In this document: one piece after another, positions 54,645 through 58,003 of the stretch
How positions within the stretch are numbered: the first letter of the stretch is position 1
Layout: every line of letters begins with the position of its first letter
Assembly: GCA_943787465.1 (NCBI GenBank)
Contig: CALSMN010000007.1
Location: 1-58,003, forward strand
From: an uncultured Bacteroidia bacterium
GTDB lineage: Bacteria; Bacteroidota; Bacteroidia; NS11-12g; UBA9320
Direction: 5' to 3'
Length of the DNA: 58,003 nt
Notes under the pieces: model-generated
Told to the model about the DNA's origin: nothing
What the model saw: the letters and a program-made list of their open reading frames with translations, nothing else
Database searches by the model: none
Position numbers and translations under genes: made by a program

Positions 54645-56057
54645 TTACTTACCTCTCCCCTGAACCATTATAAGAACAGTGTAGATTAAAATTTTTAAAT
54701 CTAATAACAAAGAAATATTTTCTAAGTATAGTAAATCAAACTCTAATCGTTGTACCATTTGATCTACATTTTCAGCATATCCATATTTTACTTGACCCCA
54801 AGAGGTGATGCCTGGCTTTACACGTTGAAGTCTTTTGAAATGTGGAGCTTGTTGCATGATTTGGTCTATGAAAAATTGTCGCTCAGGTCGAGGACCTACC
54901 AAACTCATATCTCCTTTCAATACATTCCAAAATTGCGGAAACTCATCTATTCTAGTCTTACGTAAAAATAATCCTAATGGTGTGATTCTTGGGTCATTTT
55001 CTCTGCTCAATTGTGGTCCATTAGATTCAGCATCAATACGCATGCTTCTGTACTTTATAATTTTGAAAGGTTTACCTGCAATACCAATTCTTTCCTGAAG
55101 AAACAGTATTGGACCTTTGGAACTTATTTTTACGCATATTCCAATTAAAATAAAGAAGGGAAATCCGAGTATAAGAATTAAAATTGACACTCCAATATCA
55201 AAAATTCGTTTTAAAAACTTTTGCCAAGGGGGGAGTACATTTATTTTTATTTCAATAAGAACAGCACCGAATACATTACCCATTTTAACCATCCCAGCTA
55301 AATGTTGATACATGTTAGGAATAATTTTAATACGAATGCTTTCTCCATCCAGTAGCGATAAAATTGAAGCTATTTCATCTTTTTGATCTTCTTCTGTTGC
55401 TATTATAATTTCTTTGATATGGTATTCAGAAATTATTTTATTGAGTTCATTTTTTGATCCTAATCGTTTAAGTTCATTGACAGAAGTCTTTTCGCCATTG
55501 ACCGAAATATAACCCATAAAAAAATGACCCTCAGAATATTTAGCAGATACTAACTCTGTATATATTTTTTGAGCTCGGGGACCAGACCCTACTAGTAAAG
55601 TAGGAAAACCAATAATTCTATTTTTTAGAAGGTAACTTATTCGAGTAGATAAAATAAAACGAAAAGAGGACGTTAATCCAAAATGAAGGGTAAATAAAAC
55701 AGCTAGATATTGATAATAATTTTGATACCCAACAATTTCATCATCAATTAATAAGGTAAAAAACAATATTAATACACCGATCACACTGGTCGTCATCACT
55801 TGAATAAATTCTTTTAAGCGTGATTTTCGATAGACATTTCTATAAAGACCAATGAGGCCATGCAATAAAATCCAAAATAATGGGACTATGATTACACCAA
55901 TATACAATTTTGAATCAGACCAAACGTATTGCATGTAATAGGAATTATAAATACCTTCCACAAAGCATTTGCGATAAATAAAAAATAATCCCCAGGCAAC
56001 AAATGCTGCTACAAAATCTAGCAATAAATAGGTCAGTATGAGTCGAATTTTATTCAA
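54645..56057 (-). CDS. Polyprenyl-phosphate sugar-1-phosphate transferase (WcaJ/PssY type)
   Basis: 470 residues. Four or five N-terminal transmembrane helices (about 5-27, 47-68, 84-102, 111-130) and a cytoplasmic NAD-like middle domain (about 145-270, FPTLLVGSGPRAQKIYTEL) precede the bacterial sugar transferase domain: KRIFDIGVSILILILGFPFF, QERIGIAGKPFKIIKYRSMRIDAE and RKTRIDEFPQFWNVLKGDMSLVGPRPE. It initiates O-antigen, capsule or exopolysaccharide repeat units on undecaprenyl phosphate; the sugar is not readable. It is the last gene of the short operon, overlapping the lipoprotein gene by 4 nt. No flippase or polymerase is visible in this window. Confidence 0.92.
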   Translation of the reverse strand: MNKIRLILTYLLLDFVAAFVAWGLFFIYRKCFVEGIYNSYYMQYVWSDSKLYIGVIIVPLFWILLHGLIGLYRNVYRKSRLKEFIQVMTTSVIGVLILFFTLLIDDEIVGYQNYYQYLAVLFTLHFGLTSSFRFILSTRISYLLKNRIIGFPTLLVGSGPRAQKIYTELVSAKYSEGHFFMGYISVNGEKTSVNELKRLGSKNELNKIISEYHIKEIIIATEEDQKDEIASILSLLDGESIRIKIIPNMYQHLAGMVKMGNVFGAVLIEIKINVLPPWQKFLKRIFDIGVSILILILGFPFFILIGICVKISSKGPILFLQERIGIAGKPFKIIKYRSMRIDAESNGPQLSRENDPRITPLGLFLRKTRIDEFPQFWNVLKGDMSLVGPRPERQFFIDQIMQQAPHFKRLQRVKPGITSWGQVKYGYAENVDQMVQRLEFDLLYLENISLLLDLKILIYTVLIMVQGRGK

Positions 56058-56944
56058 AAGTGTACGAGCTTAAAATTATCGAAGAAAATTTGTTTTTCTA
56101 GATCTCCATTGGTTTGTGCATTAAAGAATATCCGAAAATCAGCTCCTGAATAATCAGGATTATTCACATCCTCTTTCAAACTTACATAGGCTTTTTTCCA
56201 CTGCATTTTTCCATTATCATCTTGAGTTGAATAGAAATTAACAATTGGCACACCACTTATAAATGACCCTGTAACTGGATATATACCTGCCAAAAATTCG
56301 GTATTACATTTAAAATTGAATTCTAAAAATATTTCCGTACCCCTCCGCGGTAAATCATATAATTGTACGGTTGCATTTTCAAAAATTTGAAATCCACTGG
56401 GGATAACTACTTGTCCAGAAAATTGATTAGCCAAACCATCATAATTAAATACATGGTCAGGATCATCTGTAACAAATAAGCTATCAGTTGTAGTATTTGA
56501 TCCACTTTTTTCAACCGATATAGAATTGTCCTCAAAATCCTCCAACCAACTAAATGTAATATTCGATCGATACGAAAATATCGGAGAAAGCGTATCAATA
56601 ACTGTTGGGATCAATTCTAAATCAATTTCATATGGCTTATAAAATGGATATGTCACTCTTTGGTTAAATAGTCCATTTTTTTTTATGCCGGGAACAATGG
56701 TAATGGTGTGTTTCCCCGATTGAAGTATTGGAATTCGGGAAGGCAGCTCAAAGACTCCTATTAAAATACCATCACAATATACCCACCCATCTACAATATC
56801 ATGGGATGCATCCCCTTGGGTCGCTCGATCAGTTATTAATGAAATATCCGAAATATAAATATAAGAAGGGATAGATTCCTCCTCATCACAGCCGTGAAAA
56901 ATTAAACACAGAAAAAATAGACTCCATATCCATGGAAGTGATAT
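56054..56944 (-). CDS. Lipoprotein of polysaccharide operon with apparent AUA start
   Basis: The open frame runs from the TAA at 56981-56983 to the stop at 56054. Its conserved start would be codon 56944-56942, which reads ATA: the upstream gene's TAA and this ATA overlap as TAATA, where TAATG would be expected. From there 296 residues begin with a lipoprotein signal (SLPWIWSLFFLCLIFHGC) and a beta-rich body (SYIYISDISLITDRATQ, GWVYCDGILIGVFELPSRIPIL, and a C-terminal region with FNYDGLANQFSGQVVIPSGF). No ATG, GTG or TTG lies upstream of the signal in this frame; a GTG at 56656 would make only 200 residues with no signal. Function is unknown, perhaps a surface glycan-binding protein. Confidence 0.7.
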   Translation of the reverse strand: MSLPWIWSLFFLCLIFHGCDEEESIPSYIYISDISLITDRATQGDASHDIVDGWVYCDGILIGVFELPSRIPILQSGKHTITIVPGIKKNGLFNQRVTYPFYKPYEIDLELIPTVIDTLSPIFSYRSNITFSWLEDFEDNSISVEKSGSNTTTDSLFVTDDPDHVFNYDGLANQFSGQVVIPSGFQIFENATVQLYDLPRRGTEIFLEFNFKCNTEFLAGIYPVTGSFISGVPIVNFYSTQDDNGKMQWKKAYVSLKEDVNNPDYSGADFRIFFNAQTNGDLEKQIFFDNFKLVHF

Positions 56945-57873
56945 TATACGTTGGCTGTGAAATTGCGTTCTAATTGCTCTTTAATTTTACCCGTCACTGA
57001 CTGGAGTTGCAAATATTGTGAAATCCCAGCAAATGGCTCAATATTATTTAAAATACTATGTTGAAGTGCTTGAATCTCTTTTGTAAGCATAAAAATATAA
57101 TCGTCTTTTCCATGATTATAATTAGATCGAACTCCCCAATCTTTTTTCAAATCACCAACATGAGACTGGCTACTTTGCACTTGCACATATTGATCAAGGA
57201 AATTGATGACACAATGAAAGTTATTTTGAAATAATTCAGTTGAATGAATATCCGTATCTGCAATTTTGCTTGCCGAAATATTTGCCACACAACCATTGTA
57301 AAATTCAATTCGACAATTAACTATATCTGGATCTTTATAATAAACACCGACAGCATTTGAATTGATAGATTTTACATCTGAATTTACCAATCCTAATATG
57401 ACATCAATATCATGTTGCATTAAATCATCTACTACACTCAATTGTGTAGTATTAATATTAAATTTGATATGTCTTCTAGCATCTATCATTCTTGGCAAAA
57501 CATCATGCTTTTCCAAGTCATCATAGAAATTATAAAATCGCTGCTTCAAACCAATTTGGAGCACAACACGCGCCTCTTGTGACAATAATTCTAGACGACT
57601 TAAATCCCGTCTACTTAACAAACCAGGACTTTCAATATACAGGTGTTTGCTTTGTTTTAAAATAGTAGATAAAGTAACATAATTACAGGATAACATATCG
57701 AGGACTAAAACTATATCAACAGAAATAAGTAAATCATCTAAAGTTTTAAACGTTTTAAAATTAGAAGCCTGAATTGAATCATATCCCCCGATTATGGAGA
57801 TCCCATTCATTTTTTTCAAAGAATTAAATACTTCAATTGAAAAATTACCCGATCCTATTACTCCAATGTGCAC
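56944..57873 (-). CDS. Gfo/Idh/MocA-family oxidoreductase-like protein
   Basis: 309 residues with a GTG start; the preceding codon in frame is TAG, so no longer start exists. The N-terminal Rossmann motif MHIGVIGSGNFSIEVFNSL and the middle HLYIESPGLLSR plus QHDIDVILGL match Gfo/Idh/MocA proteins. This branch has ESPG at the position where the catalytic EKP is usual, so NAD(P)-dependent sugar oxidation is uncertain and a structural role is possible. It overlaps the lipoprotein frame by 1 nt, and the lipoprotein in turn overlaps the sugar transferase by 4 nt, so one polysaccharide-related operon is likely. Confidence 0.85.
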   Translation of the reverse strand: MHIGVIGSGNFSIEVFNSLKKMNGISIIGGYDSIQASNFKTFKTLDDLLISVDIVLVLDMLSCNYVTLSTILKQSKHLYIESPGLLSRRDLSRLELLSQEARVVLQIGLKQRFYNFYDDLEKHDVLPRMIDARRHIKFNINTTQLSVVDDLMQHDIDVILGLVNSDVKSINSNAVGVYYKDPDIVNCRIEFYNGCVANISASKIADTDIHSTELFQNNFHCVINFLDQYVQVQSSQSHVGDLKKDWGVRSNYNHGKDDYIFMLTKEIQALQHSILNNIEPFAGISQYLQLQSVTGKIKEQLERNFTANV

Positions 57874-57909
57874 CTATGTATTTTATAAATATGAATACGA
57901 ATAAAGCTC

Positions 57910-58003
57910 TTATTTTATTTGTGCTAAAAACAATGATATTTGCTGCGTATCAAAAAGTAAACACTTGCTCAAAGACACATACAAGGACAAAGGAAAGAGG
58001 AAT
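57910..58003 (-). CDS. Possible C-terminal end of an upstream gene, cut by window edge
   Basis: The minus-strand frame entering from the right edge gives about 30 residues, ending SKCLLFDTQQISLFLAQIK before TAA (57910-57912), 37 nt upstream of the Gfo/Idh/MocA gene. It reads like a protein C terminus but is too short to identify. Confidence 0.3.
   Translation of the reverse strand, partial: FLFPLSLYVSLSKCLLFDTQQISLFLAQIK

Noticed and set aside
56054-56656. A 200-residue protein starting at GTG 56656
   Set aside because: The frame remains open for another 290 bases upstream and encodes a lipoprotein signal, so this start lies inside the gene.
57893-58003. Plus-strand ORF open to the right window edge (MNTNKALILFVLK...)
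   Set aside because: It overlaps the opposite-strand C-terminal-like frame, has no promoter I can support, and is too short to judge.

Overview
The window is AT-rich, gene-dense chromosomal DNA from a member of the Bacteroidota, most likely Flavobacteriales. The lineage call rests on several things visible here: type IX secretion (T9SS) C-terminal sorting tails, TonB-dependent receptors paired with surface proteins, an S46 dipeptidyl-peptidase, a lipid-anchored BamA/TamA-like protein (TamL type), a long-form signal peptidase I, a Bacteroidota-type LspA, and TAnnTTTG -7 promoter boxes with few obvious Shine-Dalgarno sites. I saw no tRNA, rRNA, CRISPR array, insertion sequence, phage module or replication origin.

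Layout. 1-3.9 kb: the 3' part of a DUF255/YyaL-type protein converges on a DPP7-like S46 peptidase across a shared terminator. 4.0-6.4 kb: an uncharacterised lipoprotein with duplicated segments, a decayed cysN (sulfate adenylyltransferase subunit 1) fragment, and a cystathionine beta-synthase/cysteine synthase with CBS domains. 6.4-9.4 kb (minus): class II fructose-bisphosphate aldolase and an MsbA-like ABC exporter. 9.4-15.1 kb (minus): a cobalamin riboswitch and a four-gene, translationally overlapping vitamin B12 uptake operon (TonB receptor, double-DUF4465 T9SS protein, second T9SS protein, BtuG-like beta-propeller lipoprotein). 15.2-19.2 kb (plus): efp, agmatinase, cysteine desulfurase, a secreted fibre-like protein and an NTF2-like protein. 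19.2-25.6 kb (minus): a TolB-like propeller protein, an alpha/beta-hydrolase lipoprotein and an HmuY-like/TonB receptor/HmuY-like uptake operon, with an AraC-family regulator transcribed divergently at 25.7 kb.

26.6-29.4 kb: trxB, an SLT-domain lytic transglycosylase and a coiled-coil membrane protein. 29.4-33.8 kb (minus): lysA, an M48 lipoprotein protease and the TamL-like protein. 33.8-43.1 kb: trmH-type methyltransferase, DEAD-box helicase, mltG (minus), dapB, lepB, fmt and an MMPL/RND exporter. 43.2-52.5 kb: ileS-dksA-lspA, a collapsed T9SS gene remnant, sucC, a Sua5/YciO protein, a lipoprotein and a SulP transporter. 52.5-58.0 kb (minus): an M13 metallopeptidase and a short polysaccharide-type operon (Gfo/Idh/MocA protein, lipoprotein with an apparent AUA start, sugar-phosphate transferase).

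Most genes are household functions. The most unusual items are the B12 operon, whose transcript appears to begin with the riboswitch and whose surface proteins include T9SS cargo; two homologous HmuY-like proteins flanking one receptor, one predicted to use T9SS and one predicted to be lipid-anchored; two molecular fossils (cysN and a large T9SS protein reduced to its two ends); a lipoprotein frame lacking a normal start codon; and a recurrent promoter geometry placing the -7 box about 10 nt from the start codon, which implies leaderless or nearly leaderless mRNAs.
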